Origin: Alphaproteobacteria bacterium
GTDB taxonomy: Bacteria > Pseudomonadota > Alphaproteobacteria > UBA6615
Direction: 5' to 3'
Length of the DNA stretch: 64,000 bases
Assembly: GCA_011087645.1 (NCBI GenBank)
Contig: JAALLF010000010.1
Coordinates: forward strand, 1 to 64,000
Position 1 is the first letter of the stretch, and every line of letters begins with the position of its first letter. Of the stretch, positions 56,115 to 64,000 are shown one piece after another. A program made the position numbers and the translations under genes. The notes under the pieces were generated by a model. That model did not search any database. It was not told the origin of the DNA and worked only from the letters and a program-made list of their open reading frames with translations.

Positions 56115-56251
56115 CTCGTCACCCCCACCCCAACCCTCCCCCATCAAGGGGAGGGAGTTAAGGGCGGTAGTTGATACACAGCATCAAGTCCTCCCCCCTT
56201 GTGGGGGAGGATTTAGGTAGGGGGTCGGGAGCGAAGCTCCGAGTAATTTAG
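56115..56251. repeat. ~135-bp dispersed intergenic repeat, copy B
   Basis: Almost the same sequence as 24974-25108: CTCGTCACCCCCACCCCAAC, the CCTCCCCC hairpins, CATCAAGTCCTCCCCCCTTG and the GGGAGCGAAGCTCCGA end. The main differences lie in the short centre (56160-56185). No gene is seen in 55938-56310. Confidence 0.75.
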
Positions 56252-56310
56252 ATTTGTTTTTCTTCAGTCGGTTTACGCGACGCCAGGGGCAGTAGACAGC
56301 GTCAAGGCGG

Positions 56311-57165
56311 CTAGCCGCGCCGCGCCTCGAGCATATTCGCCAGAGCGCAAAATTGATGCACGCTCAGGTCTTCCGCACGGGCCGTCTCGGCGATGTCGGC
56401 TTGGGCTAACAATTCCGCACCACCCACCGACTGAAGCGAACGGCGCAGCATCTTGCGCCGTTGGCCGAAGGCAAGCCGGGTGATGAATTCGAGATCTTCC
56501 TGCCGCGCGGGTGCCAGCGGGACCTTGCGGACTTCCAGGGCGACAACCGCCGATGTGACCGAGGGAGGGGGGACAAACGCGCTGGGCGCCACGTCGAACA
56601 GCAGGCGGGTCTCGGTGAGCCACTGGCATAGGACCGAAAGCCGGCCATAGGCCTTGGTGCTCGGTTCGGCGGTAATCCGCTGTGCCACCTCACGCTGGAA
56701 CATCAAAGTGAAACCGGTGAAAGCCGCGGGCTGTTCCAGCCAGTTCACCAGAAGCTGGGTGCCAATATTATAGGGCAGGTTGGCAACGACGCGGCGTGGC
56801 GGCGGTGACAGATCGGCCAGGTTGGTGGTCAGCGCGTCGCCGGCCACCACGTTCAAGCGGTCGGGTACGGCGTCGGCGAGTTCGTGCAGAGCGCCGATAC
56901 AACGCTCGTCGCGTTCGAGGGCGGTTACGCTGGCCGCGTTGCTTTCGAGTAACGCGCGGGTCAAGCCGCCAGGACCGGCGCCGACTTCGATGATATGAAC
57001 GTCAGACAAATCCCCCGTTGCGGCGGCGATGCGACGGGTCAAATTCAAGTCGTTCAGAAAGTGCTGCCCGAAGGATTTGCGGGCATCGATCTGGTGGCGG
57101 GCGATGATCTCGCGTAACGGTGGTAATCCTTCGATTTGGCGGCGTTGGGTCTCTCGCGAGCTCAT
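56311..57165 (-). CDS. rsmA: 16S rRNA dimethyladenosine transferase
   Basis: RsmA (KsgA) dimethylates A1518 and A1519 of 16S rRNA. 284 residues: KSFGQHFLNDLNLTRRIAAA, the SAM loop VGAGPGGLTRALLE, ALERDERCIGALHEL and the catalytic NLPYNIGTQLLVNWL. The C-terminal helical domain has LAFGQRRKMLRRSLQ. It overlaps pdxA by 4 bases and ends the lptF-to-rsmA run. Confidence 0.96.
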   Translation of the reverse strand: MSSRETQRRQIEGLPPLREIIARHQIDARKSFGQHFLNDLNLTRRIAAATGDLSDVHIIEVGAGPGGLTRALLESNAASVTALERDERCIGALHELADAVPDRLNVVAGDALTTNLADLSPPPRRVVANLPYNIGTQLLVNWLEQPAAFTGFTLMFQREVAQRITAEPSTKAYGRLSVLCQWLTETRLLFDVAPSAFVPPPSVTSAVVALEVRKVPLAPARQEDLEFITRLAFGQRRKMLRRSLQSVGGAELLAQADIAETARAEDLSVHQFCALANMLEARRG

Positions 57166-58205
57166 GCCGGGGTCGCCGATGCTTGCCTACGGGCGGCGAG
57201 AAGCGAAGCCAGCTTGACCGCCTCAATGAAGCTCGTGGGGTTGGCGCGACCGGCGCCGGCGATGCCCAATGCAGTGCCGTGGTCGGGTGAGGTGCGAACG
57301 ATTGGTAGGCCGAGGGTAATATTCACCGACCGGTGAAAGTCCAGCATTTTCAAAGGAATAAGAGCTTGATCATGGTACATGCAAATTGCCGCGTCGTAGG
57401 TCTGACGCGCTTCTGGATGAAACATCGTGTCGGCCGCGGCCGGTCCGCTTACCTCGATTCCCGCCGCCCGGATCGCGACCACCGCCGGGGCGATCACGGT
57501 CGCCTCTTCGGTACCCAAGGCGCCGTCCTCACCGGCATGGGGGTTAAGGGCGGCGATCGCCAGGCGCGGTTGTGTAATGGCGAAATCGCGGCGCAGCGCT
57601 TCGGCCGCCACCAGCGCACAATGGACGATGTCCTCGGTCCGCAAATCGCGGGCGGCGTCGGCCAGGGACGAATGGATCGTGACCGGCACAACACGCAATT
57701 CGGGGCCGGCTAACATCATCACCGGTGCGCCGGACGCCTGTGTCGCTTTTGCCAGATATTCGGTGTGCCCAGGCGCATCAAAGCCGGCCGCGTAGAGGGC
57801 GCTTTTCTGTATCGGGTTGGTCACCAGTCCGGCTACCTCTCCGTTGGTCGCCAGTGCGATGGCACGATCGAGCGAGGCAATCACAGCCGGCGCATTCTCT
57901 GGATTTATTCGGCCCGGCTCGGCCGGCGCATTCAAAGATACTGGAATCACCGGAAGGGCGTTGGGCCATACGGCGACGGCCTCTTTCGCATTGGAAACAG
58001 CTTTTACGTTGATCGGATGACCGACGGTGGCGGCTAAATTGGCGATCCGATCAGGATCGTCGATCAGCACAAACGGTGGGAGTTCCCGGCTGTGTCGCGC
58101 CCATGCCAGACAGGTGATCTCGCCGCCAATACCCGCTGGCTCGCCCATTGTGACCGCAATCGGGCGTTGGCTGCTCGAACCGGATACCGGGTCATCAAAT
58201 GTCAT
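57162..58205 (-). CDS. pdxA: 4-hydroxythreonine-4-phosphate dehydrogenase
   Basis: PdxA oxidises 4-phosphohydroxy-threonine in the vitamin B6 (DXP-dependent) pathway. 347 residues: IAVTMGEPAGIGGEITCLAW, the metal-binding His in PGHTEYLAKATQASGA and the late CMYHDQALIPLKMLDFHRSV, NITLGLPIVRTSPDHGTALG. It overlaps surA and rsmA by 4 bases each, which is the conserved surA-pdxA-rsmA order. Confidence 0.95.
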   Translation of the reverse strand: MTFDDPVSGSSSQRPIAVTMGEPAGIGGEITCLAWARHSRELPPFVLIDDPDRIANLAATVGHPINVKAVSNAKEAVAVWPNALPVIPVSLNAPAEPGRINPENAPAVIASLDRAIALATNGEVAGLVTNPIQKSALYAAGFDAPGHTEYLAKATQASGAPVMMLAGPELRVVPVTIHSSLADAARDLRTEDIVHCALVAAEALRRDFAITQPRLAIAALNPHAGEDGALGTEEATVIAPAVVAIRAAGIEVSGPAAADTMFHPEARQTYDAAICMYHDQALIPLKMLDFHRSVNITLGLPIVRTSPDHGTALGIAGAGRANPTSFIEAVKLASLLAARRQASATPA

Positions 58206-59482
58206 ACCCGCAGGTCGACGAATGCCGAACGGCGCAGATCGCGCAGGTAGCGGCGCGATAACATGTCGACGCGTTGACGCAGTAACGTGTCGCGAATTTG
58301 TTCGCGCGGCAGGGCGCCGGCTTCCTCGCGATCGCAGACCATAATAATTTGAACGCCGTTTGGATTCAGTATCGGATCGCTGGCGACGCCGACCCCAACA
58401 TCGGTGGCAATCTGTTGCAGTTTTTCATTCAGGTCGCCAAGCCGGAATTGGGCGGGTGCAGCCGGTTGCGGTGTCCCCATTTCGCGGGCGATCTCGGCGA
58501 AATCGTTGCAATCCGTGGTATTTGCCGCGACTTCGCGAGCCAGCGAGACCTGACTTTGAACGTCAACTTCCGGCGCATTCTCTTCCAGCGGAAGGATGAG
58601 CTGGCGCAAGCTAATGCGGGCGTCTTCCGCACCGGGGGTTCTGAGTTTTCGCCGGTCGGCCATCTGCAAGATCAGATAGCCGTCGGGTGTTTCGATCGGG
58701 TCCGACACTTTCCCGACATCAAGGGCGGCGATCGCCCGGTTGGCTTCGTCGATCAATTCGCCTTCCTGAATCCAACCGATATCGCCACCGATCGCCGCGC
58801 TCGCACTCTTGGAAAATTGGCGCGCAACTCCCGCAATGTCGGCCCCGAGGCGGATTTGCGAGGATAGCCGGTTGGCTAAGTCAAGAACCGATTGCCGCTG
58901 CGCGGCGTCGTCGACGGGAAGCAAGACCTCCGATACCCTGTACTGGGTTTGGCCCTGGCCGGCGCGAATACGCTTGATGACCGAATCGATTTCCTCTTCG
59001 CCGATGTCGATCGTCGGGACGACCCGCCGAGTGATTAGTTTCTGCCACGCGACGCGGGCGCGAATTTGGTCCAACGCGGCGTCGGGGGCAACGCCGCGGC
59101 TTCGAACAACATCCTCGAAGCGTCCTTCAGGCATATTGTTGGCCCGTTCGATTTGGCCGACGGCGTCGCCTATATCACGCGACGTGACGCGAATATTGAG
59201 CCGGGCCGCCTCTTCGGTCTGCAATGCTTCATCGATCAAACTTCGCAGAACTTGTGGCGCCATACTGCGGCGTTGATCGCTCGTATCGGGCAGGTTTGTA
59301 GAAAAGATCAGCAGGTCTATGCGCTGCCGCAGGTCGTAGATCGAAATGACTTTCTCGTTCACGACGGCGGCAATCCGTTCGACCTGCTGTGCGCTCGCCG
59401 AGGGGAGGCTCGGCGCAATCAAAACGATTATCGCGGTCGTCGCAATCAAACTTCTACGCAGCCAATTTCGATAGCTAATCAT
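58202..59482 (-). CDS. surA: periplasmic peptidyl-prolyl isomerase and chaperone SurA
   Basis: SurA escorts outer-membrane proteins through the periplasm. 426 residues with a signal peptide (WLRRSLIATTAIIVLIAPSL to A-x-A near residue 31), an N-terminal chaperone core (AAVVNEKVISIYDLRQRIDL), and one well conserved parvulin region (about 175-280; LANRLSSQIRLGADIAGVAR and GDIGWIQEGELIDEAN). A second parvulin-like part (about 290-390) is degenerate. 86 bases after lptD; overlaps pdxA. Confidence 0.92.
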   Translation of the reverse strand: MISYRNWLRRSLIATTAIIVLIAPSLPSASAQQVERIAAVVNEKVISIYDLRQRIDLLIFSTNLPDTSDQRRSMAPQVLRSLIDEALQTEEAARLNIRVTSRDIGDAVGQIERANNMPEGRFEDVVRSRGVAPDAALDQIRARVAWQKLITRRVVPTIDIGEEEIDSVIKRIRAGQGQTQYRVSEVLLPVDDAAQRQSVLDLANRLSSQIRLGADIAGVARQFSKSASAAIGGDIGWIQEGELIDEANRAIAALDVGKVSDPIETPDGYLILQMADRRKLRTPGAEDARISLRQLILPLEENAPEVDVQSQVSLAREVAANTTDCNDFAEIAREMGTPQPAAPAQFRLGDLNEKLQQIATDVGVGVASDPILNPNGVQIIMVCDREEAGALPREQIRDTLLRQRVDMLSRRYLRDLRRSAFVDLRV

Positions 59483-59568
59483 GGTCGTCTCTCTGCCAAA
59501 TATCGGCTTGATTCTGATCCATCCGGTCCGAGATATCTAGTGCTTAGAATGTGGGACGCACATGGTCT

Positions 59569-61731
59569 TTAGAATGAAGTGCCAAATTCACCGAGCGTCT
59601 TAAAGACGACGCGAACGAATATACTTTCATCCGGCGGTACATCGCGATCTTGGGTGAAGGTACGCCTATAATTTATTGAAAAATCTAGACAATCGCAATT
59701 GTAGCGAATTGATGCACCCCAGGAAAGGGTGCCCCCGTTATCGCTGAGGTCACGTCTGGTATCGACCCGGGCACTCCATTGATCGGTAATGTCGGAGGAC
59801 AAGCCGGCGCGTATTTCCTCGCGTTTAGCAAACTCTTCCGTCTGGTCAAAGAAAATATAATTGACGTCGCCGCGCAGGAAGCGCGGGCCATACGAACCGG
59901 AAATTTCTGTGCGTTTTGCCCGCAAATTATCGGCGTCGATCCGGGTTTTATAAAGCAGATCAAGAAACTTGTTCGGCGATATTGTAAAACGGCCGACGAT
60001 GTCCGATCGCTGCTCGTTCAAGCCAGAACCGAAAGCGAAAGCGCTGTTCTCGCGGAACTGATAGGACTGGCCAACCATGAAGGTGCTGCTGCCGCCACCG
60101 TCGCCGTATAGCCCGCCGCGCAGCCCGTAAACGACACGGCTGCCGCCCTCAACCCGGTCCTTGCCGGGAAATCGGTTGGCGCTGAACAGGTTTGTTTCGT
60201 CAAACTCAACAGCCAGGCTGTCCTCGTTGGGGATCCGATCCGGGTTGCCGCCATTGGGGGCGAGGACGAGTGCCGCGATCGGCTCGATCAACATGCCGCT
60301 CGTTTCGCCGCGGCGTATCCATGGATAGCTCCATTCCGCGCTGAGCTGGGGGAAAATTCGACCGGTAAAGCCGCTCTCGGTATCGCCCGAAGGAACCGAG
60401 ACGTCCGCCACATTGTACAAGTCTGTTTGCAACGTCGCATTGAGTGTCGTTACGGTACCGATGTCGCTCACATAGGGCAGATGCCAGCCGCCGGTTAGGC
60501 TCAGGCGTTGGCTCGACGCGCCGGTATCGCGCCCCAGTGCCTGGAAGTTCGCGTCGAGGGTTGTATAGCCGCCGGCCGTGCCGGGATCGCCGACAAAGTT
60601 GTAGTCGATCTTCGGTAGAACTAGAGGAATTTCTTCCTGAATATCGTTGTCGCGTAATCCCTGGAAGTAGATGCCCTGCGCCGCGGCGTAACTGCGCGGG
60701 CCGAAACGCTCCAGGTAGGCGCGGCTTGTCAGCGTGTCTCTACCAGGAAACCCAAAACGCGAAAGATAGGTATCATCGGAGGCGAGTTTTATATCGCTGC
60801 CCCAGCGCCAGTAATCGTCAATGACAAACCGCGCCTCGGCATCGATATGGCCGCGGCCTCTTTTGCTGGTGCTATCGGTGGTGTCGTAGATGCCGCTTAA
60901 CCGGGTCTTGAGTTCGCCGTCGCCGAACGATTGCCGGTATTCACCCGTGATGAGCGGATAGTTCGAGGCGTAGATGATCGGGTCGAACGTCAGGTCTTTA
61001 TCGCGCGATATGGCCCAGAAATAGGGCAGGCGTATCGACGACCCCAACGAGGAGGAGCCGCCAAAGGTTGGCGTGAGTAAACCGCTCTTTCGTTTTACCG
61101 TGGGGTCGGGGTGGCTGAGAAACGGCGTGTAGGCAACCGGTAGGCCGAGCACCTCCAGTGTCGCGTCGCGATAGACGACTTCGCGGCGGTCCTGGTTATG
61201 GGTCACCTTGGCGGCTTTAATATTCCACAGTGGCTCGCCGTCGAAACCCACGCAGTCGCGACACGAAGAATAGATGGCTTGATTGAGCCGCGTCTCGACG
61301 CCGCCGCGCCGTTGCGCGCTGACAGCGGCCAGCCGGGAATTGTCTTCCAGTAGCATGCTGAAGCCACGCAGAAAGCCTTCGCGCATATCGTCGGTTAGCT
61401 CGGCAAACTCGGCGAACAGCACCTCGCCGGTGGGCTCCATGAGGATAATGTTTCCCGACGCGGTGACCACGTCAGTACGTTGGTTATAGGTCACCATGTC
61501 CGCCAGCAAGACCCGTTCGCTCTGGCTGATTTCGACATTTCCCTTCGCTGTGGCGATCCCCAATTCGTCATCGAATTGAAGCTCGTCGGCGGTCATGAGA
61601 ATGGGGATATCACGCTGGAATTCTTGGCTTTGCGCCGGGGAGAGCGTAAGGCCAGGTGCCGCCATTGCAACGGCGGCCACAAAAATGGTTGGTTGCAGGA
61701 TATGACTTAGAAGGTCGCGCAGGCGGCGCAT
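59569..61731 (-). CDS. lptD: LPS-assembly outer-membrane protein LptD
   Basis: LptD inserts lipopolysaccharide into the outer leaflet of the outer membrane. 720 residues: signal peptide (about 1-35), OstA-type beta-jellyroll (about 45-190; ELQFDDELGIATAKGNVEIS, ILMEPTGEVLFAEFAELTDD) and a C-terminal barrel with many aromatic-alternating strands (to LGEFGTSF). Cysteines at SSCRDCVG and NCDC may form inter-domain disulphides, as in E. coli LptD. ATG overlaps the lptG stop by one base (TGATG). Confidence 0.93.
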   Translation of the reverse strand: MRRLRDLLSHILQPTIFVAAVAMAAPGLTLSPAQSQEFQRDIPILMTADELQFDDELGIATAKGNVEISQSERVLLADMVTYNQRTDVVTASGNIILMEPTGEVLFAEFAELTDDMREGFLRGFSMLLEDNSRLAAVSAQRRGGVETRLNQAIYSSCRDCVGFDGEPLWNIKAAKVTHNQDRREVVYRDATLEVLGLPVAYTPFLSHPDPTVKRKSGLLTPTFGGSSSLGSSIRLPYFWAISRDKDLTFDPIIYASNYPLITGEYRQSFGDGELKTRLSGIYDTTDSTSKRGRGHIDAEARFVIDDYWRWGSDIKLASDDTYLSRFGFPGRDTLTSRAYLERFGPRSYAAAQGIYFQGLRDNDIQEEIPLVLPKIDYNFVGDPGTAGGYTTLDANFQALGRDTGASSQRLSLTGGWHLPYVSDIGTVTTLNATLQTDLYNVADVSVPSGDTESGFTGRIFPQLSAEWSYPWIRRGETSGMLIEPIAALVLAPNGGNPDRIPNEDSLAVEFDETNLFSANRFPGKDRVEGGSRVVYGLRGGLYGDGGGSSTFMVGQSYQFRENSAFAFGSGLNEQRSDIVGRFTISPNKFLDLLYKTRIDADNLRAKRTEISGSYGPRFLRGDVNYIFFDQTEEFAKREEIRAGLSSDITDQWSARVDTRRDLSDNGGTLSWGASIRYNCDCLDFSINYRRTFTQDRDVPPDESIFVRVVFKTLGEFGTSF

Positions 61732-62828
61732 CAGCCATCCTCCAAATGCATAAGGAGGGCGATGCCAGCCATCAGACTAACGCCGGCGGGGGTCCAGGCG
61801 GCCAGCAAAACCGGTACGCCGCCGCCCAATCCGATAGCGTGCACGACGTTGGTCAGGATGAACAGCAGAAACGCCGTTAACACACCCGCGCCGAGGAGCA
61901 GCGACGCGCCGCCGCGGCGGCTCAGGCGCATGGAGAAACTAGCGGCGATCATAACCATAGCAATCAACAGGATAGGTTCGGCGAGCAGCGTGTGTAATTG
62001 TAACTGGTGGGGTAGCGCCGAGAACCCGGTCTCTTCAAGTATTTTGATAAACCGGGGCAGGCTCCAAAACGAGACGGTTTCCGGACTGGCGAAACTATCT
62101 TGAATCTTGTCGGCGGTTAGATCAGTCGCCAGGCTGTGCGACGTGACCAGCTCGCCGGGTTTTTCAGGGCCGGTCAACCAGGCGTCGGTAAGGTCCCATT
62201 GCCCGTCGCCCAATCGAGCGGATTTTGCATCGATCCGGCCAATGAAGCGGTCTTCATCACCCAATAGAAAGACAATGACCTCGCGCAGATTTAGCTCATC
62301 GGCCTCGATAGATTGGGCATGAATCACCGCTTGGCCGTCGTCGCCGTAAGTTTGTCGCAGCCAAATTCCCGAAGACGACACCGCGAGCAGGGAGGAGCGG
62401 CCCGTGAGATAGCGGCCCTCCAATTCCTCGAACTTTGATAGCAGCACCGAGGAGAGGGGATTGAGCAGCGTCACCTTCGCCACGCCGATCATGACCACCA
62501 CCAACAGGGCCGGCAGCATGAATTGCCATACCGACACGCCGGCCGAGCGTATGACAACCAGCTCGTGATTTCGCGTTAACCGGAAATAGGTCAGGATGCC
62601 GCCAAACATCGCAGCAAACGGTACGGTTTCCTGCGCCAGGAAAGGCGCCCTCATAAGGGCCATGCTGGTGATAATCGCGGTTGTCGCGTCGGACTTGGTG
62701 GAGCTTCGGCGCAACAGCTCGGCCGCGTCGATCAAGATGATAACGGCGATCATGGCCAAGAATACCGCTAGGAACCACAGCAGGAACTGCCGACCGATAT
62801 AAATGAACAATGTCGGGGACAGGGTCAT
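61731..62828 (-). CDS. lptG: LPS export permease LptG
   Basis: Inner-membrane subunit of the LptB2FG extractor. 365 residues: LFIYIGRQFLLWFLAVFLAM, other helices at about 52-75, 95-118, a periplasmic jellyroll (about 130-250) and three C-terminal helices (LIAMVMIAASFSMRLSRRGG; LLGAGVLTAFLLFILTNVVH; LAAWTPAGVSLMAGIALLMH). The pair with lptF is 12 bases apart. LptB (ATPase) and LptA/C are not in the window. Confidence 0.93.
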   Translation of the reverse strand: MTLSPTLFIYIGRQFLLWFLAVFLAMIAVIILIDAAELLRRSSTKSDATTAIITSMALMRAPFLAQETVPFAAMFGGILTYFRLTRNHELVVIRSAGVSVWQFMLPALLVVVMIGVAKVTLLNPLSSVLLSKFEELEGRYLTGRSSLLAVSSSGIWLRQTYGDDGQAVIHAQSIEADELNLREVIVFLLGDEDRFIGRIDAKSARLGDGQWDLTDAWLTGPEKPGELVTSHSLATDLTADKIQDSFASPETVSFWSLPRFIKILEETGFSALPHQLQLHTLLAEPILLIAMVMIAASFSMRLSRRGGASLLLGAGVLTAFLLFILTNVVHAIGLGGGVPVLLAAWTPAGVSLMAGIALLMHLEDG

Positions 62829-62840
62829 CGCTGGCTTCGC

Positions 62841-63974
62841 CTATAGACCACCGGGGGCAGCCGCCCCGTCGCTTGGCAGCGGGGTAGATGTTGTCCGTGG
62901 TTCGCGAAATAGGAAATAGGCCAAGACGCCAGTAGCGCCGATCGGCAGTGCGTAAGTCAGCGGGATGACCGCCAGCGTTTCCCGCGACAGGTTAAACAGG
63001 CTCATGCCCGCCAATTGGAGAATGGCGATCAACGATATGGCGCCAAGAATGCGTGTGGTCTGTCCGCGGCGATTAAAGTCGCCGACCAAGAGCGCCAGTA
63101 GACCGACCAAGGCATAGGTGAGGATATAAAGCGGTGCGGTGATCCGGCGGTGGCCTTCGGCGATCAATTGCGTGGAGTAAAACTGATCGTTTGCACTATC
63201 GCCGGGGCGTAGCAGGTCGGGGAGAAATCTCTCCTGAGGTTCTATCCAGCGGACTTCATTGTTTTTAGTTAGCGCGCCGAGGTCGAGCGAATATTGATCG
63301 AAATAGAACAGCGTCAGGCGACCCGTCTCCCGGTCGATGAGCTGTTGGCTGCCGTTGAACATGACCACGCGCATGCCCTGATCCGTTTGCGTCGCGATGC
63401 CACGCTCGGCGAGATAGGTCACCGGTTTGTTGGGGTCGCGCGCGTCGTGAGCGAAAATGCCGCGCAGCTCGCCGGGGCCCTCGCGCTTGCGAATATAGAC
63501 TGTGAACTGGTCGCCCGGGGTGTTGAACTGGCGCTCCTGTAACAGGATGCTGCCGAAGGCGTTGCGATAGTCGAATTGTTGCGCCTTGAAATTCGAGTAC
63601 ATCAGCGGCGTGACGTATAGATAGAGCGGAAAACTTATCGCCATGATGCACAGGGCCAATCCGACGCCCGGTGCGGCGACCGACCACTGACTAATGCCGC
63701 TGGCGCGCATGACGACGAGCTCGCTGTCGTTCAACAATCTGTTATAGACCGCCAGGATCGCCGCCACGGTCGCGACCGGCAGGACGATCGTCAGAAAACC
63801 TGGGACGCGGAAGGCGATGAGTTCGAACAACACCGAGATCGGCAGGCCGCGGTTAATAATAAAGTCGACGAGGCGTAACGACCCGAACAGGGAAACGATA
63901 ATCGTCAAGGCTATGGCGACGAACAGCGTGGCGATGACAAGCTGCCGAAAGATATAGCGGCTGATTGCCCTCAT
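62841..63974 (-). CDS. lptF: LPS export permease LptF
   Basis: The second inner-membrane permease of the LPS export system, 377 residues from the ATG at 63974; a GTG at 63983 could add three residues. Marks: SRYIFRQLVIATLFVAIALT, FELIAFRVPGFLTIVLPVAT, VMRASGISQWSVAAPGVGLA, a periplasmic jellyroll (about 130-265), and helices LYILTYALVGLLALLVGDFN and VIPLTYALPIGATGVLAYFL. It is the first gene visible of the envelope operon; its promoter would be at or beyond the window's end. Confidence 0.93.
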   Translation of the reverse strand: MRAISRYIFRQLVIATLFVAIALTIIVSLFGSLRLVDFIINRGLPISVLFELIAFRVPGFLTIVLPVATVAAILAVYNRLLNDSELVVMRASGISQWSVAAPGVGLALCIMAISFPLYLYVTPLMYSNFKAQQFDYRNAFGSILLQERQFNTPGDQFTVYIRKREGPGELRGIFAHDARDPNKPVTYLAERGIATQTDQGMRVVMFNGSQQLIDRETGRLTLFYFDQYSLDLGALTKNNEVRWIEPQERFLPDLLRPGDSANDQFYSTQLIAEGHRRITAPLYILTYALVGLLALLVGDFNRRGQTTRILGAISLIAILQLAGMSLFNLSRETLAVIPLTYALPIGATGVLAYFLFREPRTTSTPLPSDGAAAPGGL

Positions 63975-64000
63975 CCGATGCACAGCTTCGCGCGGGAAGC

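Overview
The window looks like the chromosome of an alphaproteobacterium, probably Rhodospirillales-like. It is GC-rich and carries several gene orders typical of that class: fabD-fabG-acpP-fabF-mltG ... yicC-gmk; lptF-lptG-lptD-surA-pdxA-rsmA; rpsF-rpsR-rplI; dnaB-alr ... radA-cvpA-purF; a YfgM-like gene with bamB and der; and a DUF2794 gene. The genus cannot be read from the sequence. Almost everything from about 9.5 kb onward is core chromosome. The only clearly mobile region is the first 4.2 kb.

Region by region. (1) 1-4.23 kb: two related but diverged IS30-family elements in opposite orientation, the second inactivated by one in-frame TGA. They flank an exported protein of unknown function and a small membrane protein. 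(2) 4.3-9.5 kb: a PadR regulator, RND adaptor and RND pump operon on the minus strand, with a perfect 21-bp palindrome upstream. (3) 9.56 kb: tRNA-Gln(CTG). (4) 9.8-15.0 kb: Ppx/GppA phosphatase, rlmE, guaB, an RsmB-type methyltransferase and a GNAT enzyme, all on plus. (5) 15.3-21.5 kb: a flavin monooxygenase with an NTF2-like N-terminal domain, guaA, an AT-richer acyltransferase-SGNH gene and a nucleoside deaminase-like gene. (6) 21.9-25 kb: an ABC-F ATPase and dusA. (7) 25.1-30.3 kb: a peptidoglycan-sugar salvage cluster with a FemAB/GNAT-like transferase, murQ, a BadF-type sugar kinase, nagA and a NamZ/YbbC (DUF1343) muramidase. (8) 30.4-32.1 kb: a FlaG-like protein and three small genes. 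(9) 32.4-44.3 kb: YfgM-like, bamB and der, then SDR, purF, cvpA, radA, mlaF, mlaE, alr and dnaB on minus. (10) 44.5-48.6 kb: an MDR oxidoreductase, cfa and the rplI-rpsR-rpsF operon. (11) 48.9-55.9 kb: fatty-acid synthesis genes, mltG, an SDR on minus, yicC and gmk. (12) 56.3-64 kb: an outer-membrane biogenesis operon, lptF to rsmA, on minus.

The genes group into a few systems. Envelope construction is represented by lptF, lptG, lptD, surA, bamB, mlaE, mlaF, mltG, alr, cfa and the fab genes. Purine supply is represented by purF, guaB, guaA and gmk. Translation and rRNA/tRNA modification are represented by rlmE, an RsmB type, rsmA, dusA, der, S6, S18, L9 and ABC-F. The salvage cluster would release MurNAc and GlcNAc from wall fragments and feed them into glycolysis or precursor synthesis.

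Convergent gene junctions follow a pattern. They are either closed to overlap or a few bases, or filled with dispersed intergenic repeats (GC-rich hairpins and inverted modules built around CTTCGAGAC and CCTCATCCTGAG). Two ~135-bp copies, at 25.0 and 56.1 kb, are nearly identical. No CRISPR array, rRNA operon, prophage or recognisable defence system was seen. The most unusual elements are the IS-bracketed secreted orphan, the muramic-acid salvage cluster and the repeat modules at convergent ends.
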